A stretch of DNA of 14,793 nt from Candidatus Bathyarchaeota archaeon (GTDB lineage: Archaea > Thermoproteota > Bathyarchaeia > TCS64), in contig JAUWLH010000018.1 of the NCBI GenBank assembly GCA_030613835.1, forward strand, positions 1 through 14,793, written 5' to 3'. Of the stretch, positions 1 through 6,257 are shown piece after piece. Every line of letters starts with the position of its first letter. Within the stretch, counting starts at the first letter, position 1. Below the pieces are notes generated by a model. That model was not told where the DNA came from and ran no database searches. It saw nothing but the letters and a program-made list of their open reading frames with translations. The position numbers were made by a program, and so were the translations under genes.

Positions 1-1
1 C

Positions 2-331
2 AACATTCCAAATGATCGTATGGAGTTAAAAATCAAAGACAAACTAGATGAAAAACAAACCCAGTTTGACAGAGATAATTATAATTTTGTAGTTATCGAT
101 GCTTCAATGTTGATGACTGATTTGACTACACTATGCGATTATATACGTGATTATAATGAGTATACAGAAAATACCCTTCTCTGGGGTACGATTATATATC
201 GGAGAAAATGGGAGTTCAACCAAAATGGCGTTTCATCCATTCTTGAATTAGTTCATCACCCAAATCAAAATAATGACACACGAATTGCCCGAGACCTAAT
301 CCAAGAAATATTATTCGAACAATTAGAATAA
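2..331 (+). CDS. C-terminal part of an unrecognised protein (5' end outside window)
   Basis: The frame is open to the left edge, so this is probably the 3' end of a longer gene. The first in-frame ATG at 20 would give 103 residues, and I see no ribosome binding site before it. The visible part is soluble and charged. It starts with an amphipathic Lys/Glu-rich helix (KIKDKLDEKQTQF), then a hydrophobic strand (NFVVIDAS), and ends in a predicted helix (ARDLIQEILFEQLE). No catalytic motif is clear. The alternation of a charged helix and a buried strand could fit the C-terminal part of a nuclease-like or ATPase-like protein, but I do not recognise the family. It is convergent with the permease gene to its right. 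The reading frame seems real; the function is unknown. Confidence 0.55.
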   Translation, partial: NIPNDRMELKIKDKLDEKQTQFDRDNYNFVVIDASMLMTDLTTLCDYIRDYNEYTENTLLWGTIIYRRKWEFNQNGVSSILELVHHPNQNNDTRIARDLIQEILFEQLE

Positions 332-450
332 GTCCCAATTATGCTTGAGATAACTGTTGATGAAATAGTGTAACGTTTTTTCCCAATGCTAGTTTGAGTT
401 AGTCATATACTTATCAAATCGAGTAAGAATAGTATTCACGCGCGAGCTGT

Positions 451-1371
451 TTATGGCTGTTTATATGAGTGTTTGATATCGTTTATCCTCATTCCGAGAA
501 TACCTTGAGGCCTAAATAGTAAAAACAATACCAAAAAACCCATCGATAATAAAGGACGATACGCACCAACCCAGACCCCAACCACATGTTGCCCCAACAT
601 AGTTAGAACAATATCTGAAAAACCAACAAATAAACCACCAATAAAAGCACCTCTAAGATTATCAAACCCACCAACAAGAGACGCAGCTAATATTGGCGTC
701 ATAATCCAAGAACCCATAACTGGTGTCGTTTTAAACCAAAGACTCATCAATGCCCCAGTTAACCCAGCAAAACCCCCAGCTAAACCCCACTGAATAGCCC
801 ATAAACGTTCAGGGTTCAAACCTTGTACCTGAAAAAGCATATAGTTCTCTAATAATGCGCGATAAGATAAACCAAAACTAGTTTTACGCACATATCTTAT
901 TGAAACGGCTAAACTGAACACCATGAAACTGGAGACAAGAAAAACCCCAGGTATGGCGCCAATGTGGAAATCATATTCTTTCAATAGAAAAGAAAAAGCC
1001 CAGAGATCCAGTGTATCTCTAACCCATTGTGCATAAATTTCGAGCAGCCCAGTCAACGCTAAGCCTACACCCAGAGATGCCAACGTAATCAATATCTCGC
1101 TTCTCTTTCTACGAATCAACGGCTGAATGATTGTGGTGTATATTATTGATGATAGTATGGAACAAGCTATGAACGCGATGGGTAACCCAAGGTAAACAGG
1201 ATAGCCTAGTAGCTTTGTGTTTGTGAACCCAATGTAGGCACCGATAGCCATTACTGGACCAACACTGTAGTTTGGTGCTCTAGTGTAAGTGTATGTTAAT
1301 GTAAATGATAATGCTAACATAATGAGGGATGAGGCATAGACTAATGCAGCCATTACCACGTTCATATTCAT
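451..1371 (-). CDS. livH: LivH-type branched-chain amino acid ABC transporter permease (orphan)
   Basis: This is an integral membrane permease of the LivH/LivM family, which imports branched-chain amino acids or related compounds such as amides or urea with LivG/LivF ATPases and a LivJ-type binding protein. About eight hydrophobic segments are visible across roughly 306 residues, the usual family length. The C-terminal half has the family pattern: a Gly/Ala-rich GLAGGFAGLTGALMS stretch, then ASLVGGFDNLRGAFIGG, the region expected to contact the ATPase. It ends with LLFRPQGILG, close to the RPQGLLG typical of these permeases. The frame also allows a TTG at 1383 and ATGs at 1365 and 1353; I prefer the ATG at 1371 because a TATA-like CCTTTTATGG lies about 25-30 bases upstream and no Shine-Dalgarno is seen. 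No livM, livG, livF or livJ is nearby, so its partners must be encoded elsewhere. The exact substrate cannot be read from the sequence. Confidence 0.88.
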   Translation of the reverse strand: MNMNVVMAALVYASSLIMLALSFTLTYTYTRAPNYSVGPVMAIGAYIGFTNTKLLGYPVYLGLPIAFIACSILSSIIYTTIIQPLIRRKRSEILITLASLGVGLALTGLLEIYAQWVRDTLDLWAFSFLLKEYDFHIGAIPGVFLVSSFMVFSLAVSIRYVRKTSFGLSYRALLENYMLFQVQGLNPERLWAIQWGLAGGFAGLTGALMSLWFKTTPVMGSWIMTPILAASLVGGFDNLRGAFIGGLFVGFSDIVLTMLGQHVVGVWVGAYRPLLSMGFLVLFLLFRPQGILGMRINDIKHSYKQP

Positions 1372-1383
1372 TATTATATTCAA

Positions 1384-1699
1384 CTAAAACCGTCAACCAT
1401 AAAAGGTTAACGTAAAAATCAATGTGCTTACATGCACGCGCATTTTACCTTGCCAACTCATGAGAAATTAATAGGGATTGTGCATAATTAGTTACATAGT
1501 AGTTACCAAATTTTCATCGATGTACTATTGCAACGTGGAATAATATTTACTAGAAGAAATTCAATATCCCTGTTACTAGTAAATCTGTGTTAATATCCCA
1601 TCTCCAGCACCTTTCTTAACACCCAATTTAGGCGCGCGTGCTCTTAAGAGGGCTTACGACCCACAAGTATCTTCAAGTAATGCGTGTCTAAACAAAATA
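1384..1699. other. Intergenic region, no convincing gene
   Basis: This A/T-rich spacer lies between two genes on the minus strand. Its left end must carry the promoter of the permease; its right end is the 3' flank of the fusion gene. Stop codons interrupt all frames, and the longest open stretches (about 25-30 codons on the minus strand) lack a convincing start. A 10-bp palindrome CTCTTAAGAG sits at 1641-1650 next to a GCGCGC-rich spot. I see no tRNA, repeat array or clear terminator. Confidence 0.5.
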
Positions 1700-4519
1700 C
1701 TACACTTTGATTTTCTCATACTGCAACTCAAAATGTAGCTTATGTTTTGCTTCATCCTCAGCAAGAGAAACAAGCAATGAGCGAGCATCTTCATTCTGAA
1801 TTATCTCCGCCATTTTCAAATATAATTTGAAAGCGGATTTCTCCTTGAACATAGCTAACTCAAGAGCATCCTGATAATCCATATCAGGTCCAATGTTTAC
1901 CAATGGAACCGTTTCTTCATCTAAAGTCACCATGGATTTGAGTACCTCAATATTGAGCTCCCCGCTGTTAATTGAACCAGCTTTTTTCAGTTCAAGAAGT
2001 TGTTGATAGTGCCCATTCTCTTCTCTGGCAAACCCTTCAAATAGCTCCTTAATAGACGGGTTATTAACAATCGATGCAAGTTCAGTGTAGAACTGGACTG
2101 CTGATTTCTCCTCACCCATAGCAAAATCAATGACATCTTCAAATCTCTCAAAAATCTTATTTTCATCAGTCATATTCTCACTAGATTTATACGCTGCGTA
2201 CCTTCGAACGAACTGTTCTTGATATGTATTCTCAATCGCCTTGGAAGACCTTGCCCTCCGAACAGCTCCAATAGCACCTTGGGGTGACATACCCGTCGAT
2301 ACAAGATACGACGCAGATACTATTCCCGACCTTCCTAGCCCCCCAAGACAATGGATCATGAGGTTTCCTCCTTTATCCAATACATCGGTTATCCAATCCA
2401 CAGTGTCATCCATTTCTGGAACAGATGAAACACTGTGATCCAATATCGGGAAATGTTTAGTTTTGAACCCAGCCTTCACATAGGCATCAAGTAAATCTTC
2501 TACACCGTAATCTTGGAACTCGTTTGAAGTGATTAACGTCAATACATGAGTGATTTTTTCTTTTTTCATCACTGAAATATCTTCTTTCAATGAACGACCT
2601 CGGTCTTTTCTACCCGGTAATATAGTTAATCCAATTTTACCTGGCGTAGTAATGTTCGGGTCTAGCCAGTCAATCCTAAGTGGTCCTGTTGCTTTTATTC
2701 TATCAGTAAGCTGTTTTGATACATGCCCAACCGTATATAGGGCCCAGAGTTTCTGCCATTTATTCGACTCTTCATAGGTTAATGTACGCCCGGAATACCA
2801 TAACTGGCCTATTAGAAGTTGTTGAACGTTCCGGTCCTGATGAATTATTGAAGGGTACAAAGACCTAAGGAACCGAATTGTGTTATAGGCTCTTATAAAT
2901 TCAGGTTTCGTGATATTCGTTGTTTCCACAGGTGGAATGGGTCTTCCGAGGTCTCGAACTTTCATGAGGGCATCTGTTATTTTTACTGCCTCTGCTAGGT
3001 CTTCTTCGCTCTCAACTGGTGTCCAGATATACATCAAGTCATTTTCCAGTTTGATGAGGTCTTTAAGGGCATGACCGTAATGAGTAAAGAAAAAATCGAT
3101 TAACCAGACATTCTCGTGCCCATCGATGATGATATTAGCCCCGTTTAAGTCGCCGTGGATGTAGGAGAAATAGGCTGACCCTTGGGCTTTGGGTTTCAGT
3201 TTTTCCAGTTTCGTGGAGTAGAAAGTGTATACGTTGGGGAATTCGTGACCTGTAGGAAGACGGAGAACGGGTTTGTCCGCGTTGGACCCTAATACCATCT
3301 CAACCTTCTGCTTCATTCGTTCAGCGTAACCGGGGTCAATATTGTAGTAATCTAAAAGGTTACAGTATTCACGATTAGCTGCTGTATAGAACCTACCAAG
3401 TTGGTCTATGAGAACCGTTCTGAGCATTGTTTCTCCTTTTTCTTTTGATATTCCATTCATGTACAGTTTCTGGAACGTGTTCGATGTTCTTCCACTCATG
3501 GCAGCGTATCTGTACTTGAGGGCGCCTCTTCCCTTGAAGTCAACAAAATCTACTATCCGTGGGGCATTATTTCCCATAACACTTTCTATCTTTTCGAATG
3601 ACGCACGTTCATTTCCAATCTCGTCTTGCTTACCTATCTTAATGACATGTGGTACCTCAGAATGGCCATGTATATCCTCACTTTCAGAGAGTAGAACTAG
3701 ATTACCTGAATACCCCCCTGTCAAAGTCTTCAGCTTGACAATACGTGAGTCTCGGAAGAGATATCTAATGATCATAGAATCTGTCTGAGAAAACTCGACA
3801 TCCATCTCTTCGAACTCAACCTTTGGATATCCTTCACTATCCAGTTTAGGTAGATCAATTTCCACTTCTGATCCAGCTAGGAAGTTTGTGAATTCTCCTA
3901 TGGATGAGAAAACATGGACCCCGAATAAACGCTTCATTTGCTCTAGCGCTAAATAATGGTTCGATTTGGATGAGCTTGCAGTTAAAGCGGAACATACTGC
4001 TAACTGAATCTTGGGGAACCTCGCCTTCAATTCGTATGCTAGGAAGAATATCTTCGCATCCGTCCAAACCCCCATAAGTCCTACACGTAAGGGTTGATCT
4101 ATGAATTCCGTTAGATGGTCTGTGAGTTTTGTTCCAATAAAATCGCTAAGGCTCACAGAATCCACTATAGTCACAGGTCGGTTTGCGTATTCTTCGGGAA
4201 CATGGAAAGCTAATTCGGTGCCGTCGGTTTCGTAAATGCCGTGATCTCCAGGCTGTCTTAGATGTTCCTCTTGGAGAGAATCTTGATTATAATGCCAATC
4301 TCGGATATGTATAATTTTCATTTTTTCGATGGGAAGGGCATATGCCCATTTCATGACTCTAGCAATCGGACCGTTTTTTGGGTCTTCTCCCATAAGACGT
4401 TTTGTTTCTGCGTACCCAATGTGGAGCATGCTGGGTATGGGGTCATATCTTTCTATTGGTTTTATGAAATCGTTTTGTAGCGATTGCGTGATTAATATTG
4501 CAAGAGGCACTGTTTTCAC
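1700..4519 (-). CDS. Four-domain fusion: pseudo-isochorismatase, APH-like kinase, dual-specificity-type phosphatase, rubrerythrin-like di-iron domain
   Basis: A single 939-residue chain. Residues 1-216 have the isochorismatase/cysteine-hydrolase fold pattern (ITQSLQNDF, HIRDWH, a GVWTDAK segment), but the catalytic Asp, Lys and Cys positions are not conserved (Ser13, Ser121 or Asp120, Lys156). Residues about 245-610 are an aminoglycoside-phosphotransferase/choline-kinase-like domain: glycine loop TGGYSGN (267-273), Lys294, catalytic HGDLNGAN (455-462) and metal-binding LIDFFF (Asp475). Residues about 612-778 are a Cys-based phosphatase of dual-specificity/CDKN3-like type: general acid candidate Asp694 and P-loop HCLGGLGRSG (Cys724, Arg730). 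Residues about 785-939 are a rubrerythrin/ferritin-like domain with the full di-iron set: Glu804, E834xxH837, Glu893 and E923xxH926, and no rubredoxin domain. The start is GTG at 4519, with a TATA-like box 26 bases upstream, so the mRNA is probably leaderless. There are no membrane segments, so it is likely cytosolic. It is monocistronic as far as seen. The substrate of the kinase and phosphatase is unknown; a redox-gated phosphorylation switch is inference. Confidence 0.9.
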   Translation of the reverse strand: MKTVPLAILITQSLQNDFIKPIERYDPIPSMLHIGYAETKRLMGEDPKNGPIARVMKWAYALPIEKMKIIHIRDWHYNQDSLQEEHLRQPGDHGIYETDGTELAFHVPEEYANRPVTIVDSVSLSDFIGTKLTDHLTEFIDQPLRVGLMGVWTDAKIFFLAYELKARFPKIQLAVCSALTASSSKSNHYLALEQMKRLFGVHVFSSIGEFTNFLAGSEVEIDLPKLDSEGYPKVEFEEMDVEFSQTDSMIIRYLFRDSRIVKLKTLTGGYSGNLVLLSESEDIHGHSEVPHVIKIGKQDEIGNERASFEKIESVMGNNAPRIVDFVDFKGRGALKYRYAAMSGRTSNTFQKLYMNGISKEKGETMLRTVLIDQLGRFYTAANREYCNLLDYYNIDPGYAERMKQKVEMVLGSNADKPVLRLPTGHEFPNVYTFYSTKLEKLKPKAQGSAYFSYIHGDLNGANIIIDGHENVWLIDFFFTHYGHALKDLIKLENDLMYIWTPVESEEDLAEAVKITDALMKVRDLGRPIPPVETTNITKPEFIRAYNTIRFLRSLYPSIIHQDRNVQQLLIGQLWYSGRTLTYEESNKWQKLWALYTVGHVSKQLTDRIKATGPLRIDWLDPNITTPGKIGLTILPGRKDRGRSLKEDISVMKKEKITHVLTLITSNEFQDYGVEDLLDAYVKAGFKTKHFPILDHSVSSVPEMDDTVDWITDVLDKGGNLMIHCLGGLGRSGIVSASYLVSTGMSPQGAIGAVRRARSSKAIENTYQEQFVRRYAAYKSSENMTDENKIFERFEDVIDFAMGEEKSAVQFYTELASIVNNPSIKELFEGFAREENGHYQQLLELKKAGSINSGELNIEVLKSMVTLDEETVPLVNIGPDMDYQDALELAMFKEKSAFKLYLKMAEIIQNEDARSLLVSLAEDEAKHKLHFELQYEKIKV

Positions 4520-4540
4520 TGTTAAATAATTGAGTTGATT

Positions 4541-4549
4541 ACGTATATG
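4541..4549 (-). promoter_or_regulatory. TATA-like box of the four-domain fusion gene
   Basis: On the minus strand GCATATACG is centred about 26 bases before the GTG start at 4519. This is the spacing expected between an archaeal TATA box and the transcription start, so the mRNA would begin at or next to the start codon. This supports the GTG start; there is no Shine-Dalgarno sequence. Confidence 0.4.
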
Positions 4550-4576
4550 CGCTCTCCGGTTTTATATTCCAAGAGC

Positions 4577-4795
4577 TTATTTCATTTCGTCTGGCATATA
4601 ACCTGAAATGACGCGCTCATGATTTATTATAGCTACAAGGAACCCAATAGGTATATTTTAGCTGATTAGAATAGTTGCGGCTTCTTTTCTGTCATCATCT
4701 GAAACCGTATCCATATCGATATACTCGTATGCAATACTAAACCGCGCGAGCGGTTCAAAGGTCAGACCAAGCCTTAACTCACAAACGGTAACAGG
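4577..4795 (-). pseudogene. Remnant of a small gene with an internal stop and no start codon
   Basis: One minus-strand frame reads 45 codons with protein-like composition (including LGLTFEPLARFSIAYEYIDM and TVSDDDRKEAATILIS), meets a TAA at 4658-4660, and continues in the same frame for 26 codons (NIPIGFLVAIINHERVISGY, then MPDEMK) to a second TAA at 4577-4579. Both halves look coding and join without any frame change. A single base substitution in the middle TAA would restore one ORF of about 72 codons. No ATG, GTG or TTG lies before codon 28, and an in-frame TAG bounds the left of the frame at 4796-4798, next to the promoter of the transporter gene. I do not recognise the family. Apart from this remnant, the 4520-4848 gap holds only the two flanking promoters and a 6-bp hairpin at 4740-4755. 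Confidence 0.5.
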
Positions 4796-4820
4796 CTAAT
4801 AAATATCGTATAGTTAAACC

Positions 4821-4842
4821 TATATTATAGTTATAACTATAA
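4821..4842 (+). promoter_or_regulatory. Promoter with a perfect 18-bp palindrome before the ECF S-component gene
   Basis: A TATA-like tract (TATATTATAG, 4821-4830) is centred about 24 bases before the ATG at 4849, so transcription should start at or near the start codon. It runs into a perfect inverted repeat, TTATAGTTATAACTATAA, at 4825-4842. The palindrome covers the TATA box and the space up to the start codon, where a bound dimeric repressor would block TBP/TFB or RNA polymerase. The palindrome is directly visible; its role as an operator is inference, and an A/T-only palindrome near a TATA box could also arise by chance. Confidence 0.45.
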
Positions 4843-4848
4843 CATTCT

Positions 4849-5349
4849 ATGGCATCATTAAACACCAGACAGATAGCGGCGATAGGCGTGATGGGCGCAC
4901 TAACAACCATCGCAACCATGATGTTCGCTTTCCCAATACCCGCGACAAGCGGTTACTTCAACTTCGGAGACGCTATCGTCCAGATCTCTGCACTCGTATT
5001 TGGACCAATCGTCGGGGCGGTTGCGGGCGGCCTCGGCTCGGGGCTAGCAGATTTACTCGGGGGGTGGTACAACTGGGTTCTCCCGACAACAGTAATCAAG
5101 GGAATCGAGGGATATGTCGTTGGGACTCTGGCGGGCAAGAAGGAGGAAAGGACATTGCAGAAGACAATCATCGCGTGGGCCGGCGGCTCGGTGGTCCTCG
5201 TAGTGGGCTACTTCCTAGTACAGATCTTCATGTACGGGTTCGCCGCAGCACTGGTTGAGGCACCATTCAACGCAGTACAGGCCATCGTGGCAGGTCTCAT
5301 AGGGATTCCGATATCCACGGCCCTCAAGGACCGACTGGATATCATATAA
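4849..5349 (+). CDS. ECF transporter S component (riboflavin/HMP-type family)
   Basis: A 166-residue polytopic membrane protein with about five or six hydrophobic segments, the size of an energy-coupling-factor substrate-binding (S) subunit. It resembles the group annotated ECF-ribofla_trS/HmpT-like: an N-terminal ATM segment, then the conserved YFNFGDAIVQISALVFGP, a Gly-rich GAVAGGLGSGLADLLGG, and PTTVIKGIEGYVVG. S components bind a vitamin or precursor and use a shared EcfA/EcfA'/EcfT module for uptake. No ATPase or T subunit is in the window, so this would be a group II transporter sharing a remote module. The substrate cannot be decided; riboflavin, a thiamine precursor or another vitamin are all possible. 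The ATG start follows a palindromic promoter. The stop is 23 bases before the rio2 start, so the two may be co-transcribed. Confidence 0.88.
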   Translation: MASLNTRQIAAIGVMGALTTIATMMFAFPIPATSGYFNFGDAIVQISALVFGPIVGAVAGGLGSGLADLLGGWYNWVLPTTVIKGIEGYVVGTLAGKKEERTLQKTIIAWAGGSVVLVVGYFLVQIFMYGFAAALVEAPFNAVQAIVAGLIGIPISTALKDRLDII

Positions 5350-5372
5350 GCATCCATCCATATTCTATCCCC

Positions 5373-6257
5373 GTGTCCTCGGCAGAGAAAGCAGCGCAGA
5401 TTTTAACGAAGGTAAATAACCGAGATATTCGGGTTCTAAACGCCATCGAGCTGGGGATGATTAAGTCAAAAGTTGTCCCCCCTCGTGAACTGGTGAGGAT
5501 TACCGGCTTTTCCGAGCGCAGGGTGGATTTCCATCTCAACAGGCTTTACAGGAATGATCTCATTTACAGGCAGAGCGATCCCTTTCTTGGCTACCTCATG
5601 AATTATACGGCCTACGACCTGTTGGCCCTGAACGCCATCGTAAAGTCTAGGTTCATCGACTTCCTTGGCCCATCTATAGGGGTGGGGAAAGAGGCGGACG
5701 TGTTCGAGGGGGTAACCTCGGAGGATGTCACCGTCGCGTTAAAGTTTCACAGACTGGGTCGGACTAGTTTCAGGGACACGAAGAGGAAAAGGGAGTACCT
5801 GGCAGAGAGGAGGCACACCTCGTGGCTGTATCAATCCCGTTTAGCTGCCGAGTTCGAGTTCAAGGCGTTGCAGCTGATGTACGATGCTGGTGTCAGCGTG
5901 CCCAAGCCCATCTACCAGAACAGGCACGTCATCATAATGGGGTACATCAAAGGTGTACAGCTGTCCGATATCATAAGCTTGGAGGAGCCTGAGGAGTTCC
6001 TTATGAGCATCTTGGACAACATGAGGCTGGTCTACAAGGCAGGAGTAATCCATACAGACCTCAGCGAGTACAACATCATGATCGACGAGGACGGCAAGGA
6101 CTGGATTATTGACTGGCCACAGTACATCTTAACGGATCATCACAACGCCGAGGAGATCCTGGCACGGGATATCGGTAACGTGGCTCACTACTTTAGGAGA
6201 AAACACGGGACCTCCATGTCAAACCAGGAGGCCGTGGACTACGTTAAGAAAGTGTGA
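5373..6257 (+). CDS. rio2: RIO2-family atypical serine kinase/ATPase (ribosome biogenesis)
   Basis: Archaeal RIO2, an atypical kinase/ATPase acting in late small-subunit (pre-40S/30S-type) ribosome maturation. It has 294 residues, as expected for the archaeal protein. Residues 1-90 form the RIO2 N-terminal winged-helix domain (LVRITGFSERRVDFHLNRLY). Residues about 98-290 form the kinase: glycine loop GVGKEADVF (103-111), ATP-binding Lys124 in VALKFHRLG, the RIO2-like flexible loop region with RHTSWLYQSRLAAEFE, hinge around MGYIKG, catalytic loop HTDLSEYN (Asp229, Asn234) and metal-binding IIDWPQ (Asp247). All catalytic residues are present. The start is GTG at 5373, giving the usual MSSAEKAAQIL-type N terminus; no Shine-Dalgarno is visible, so translation may be coupled to, or read through from, the transporter gene. 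Its 3' end overlaps the convergent acyl-CoA synthetase gene by 14 bases. Confidence 0.96.
   Translation: MSSAEKAAQILTKVNNRDIRVLNAIELGMIKSKVVPPRELVRITGFSERRVDFHLNRLYRNDLIYRQSDPFLGYLMNYTAYDLLALNAIVKSRFIDFLGPSIGVGKEADVFEGVTSEDVTVALKFHRLGRTSFRDTKRKREYLAERRHTSWLYQSRLAAEFEFKALQLMYDAGVSVPKPIYQNRHVIIMGYIKGVQLSDIISLEEPEEFLMSILDNMRLVYKAGVIHTDLSEYNIMIDEDGKDWIIDWPQYILTDHHNAEEILARDIGNVAHYFRRKHGTSMSNQEAVDYVKKV

Noticed and set aside
446..465. Tandem repeat of GCTGTTTAT at the end of livH
   Set aside because: Only two copies of about 10 bases; most likely a trivial duplication over the stop codon.
1384..1699. Short coding-like stretches on the minus strand (for example KLGVKKGAGDGILTQIY)
   Set aside because: About 20-30 codons without a start, and not continued in any frame, unlike the remnant at 4577-4795.
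2241..4529. Several plus-strand ORFs of 65-126 codons inside the fusion gene
   Set aside because: They are opposite-strand shadows of a continuous, motif-rich 939-codon gene.
4685..4705. Box C-like ATGATGA on the minus strand as part of a C/D guide RNA
   Set aside because: No well-placed CTGA D box or C'/D' pair was found, and the bases are explained by the broken small gene.
4740..4755. Hairpin AACCGC-GCGA-GCGGTT as a riboswitch or terminator for the transporter gene
   Set aside because: It lies upstream of the predicted promoter, so it would not be in the transporter mRNA, and it overlaps the coding-like remnant on the minus strand. It has no T-tract.
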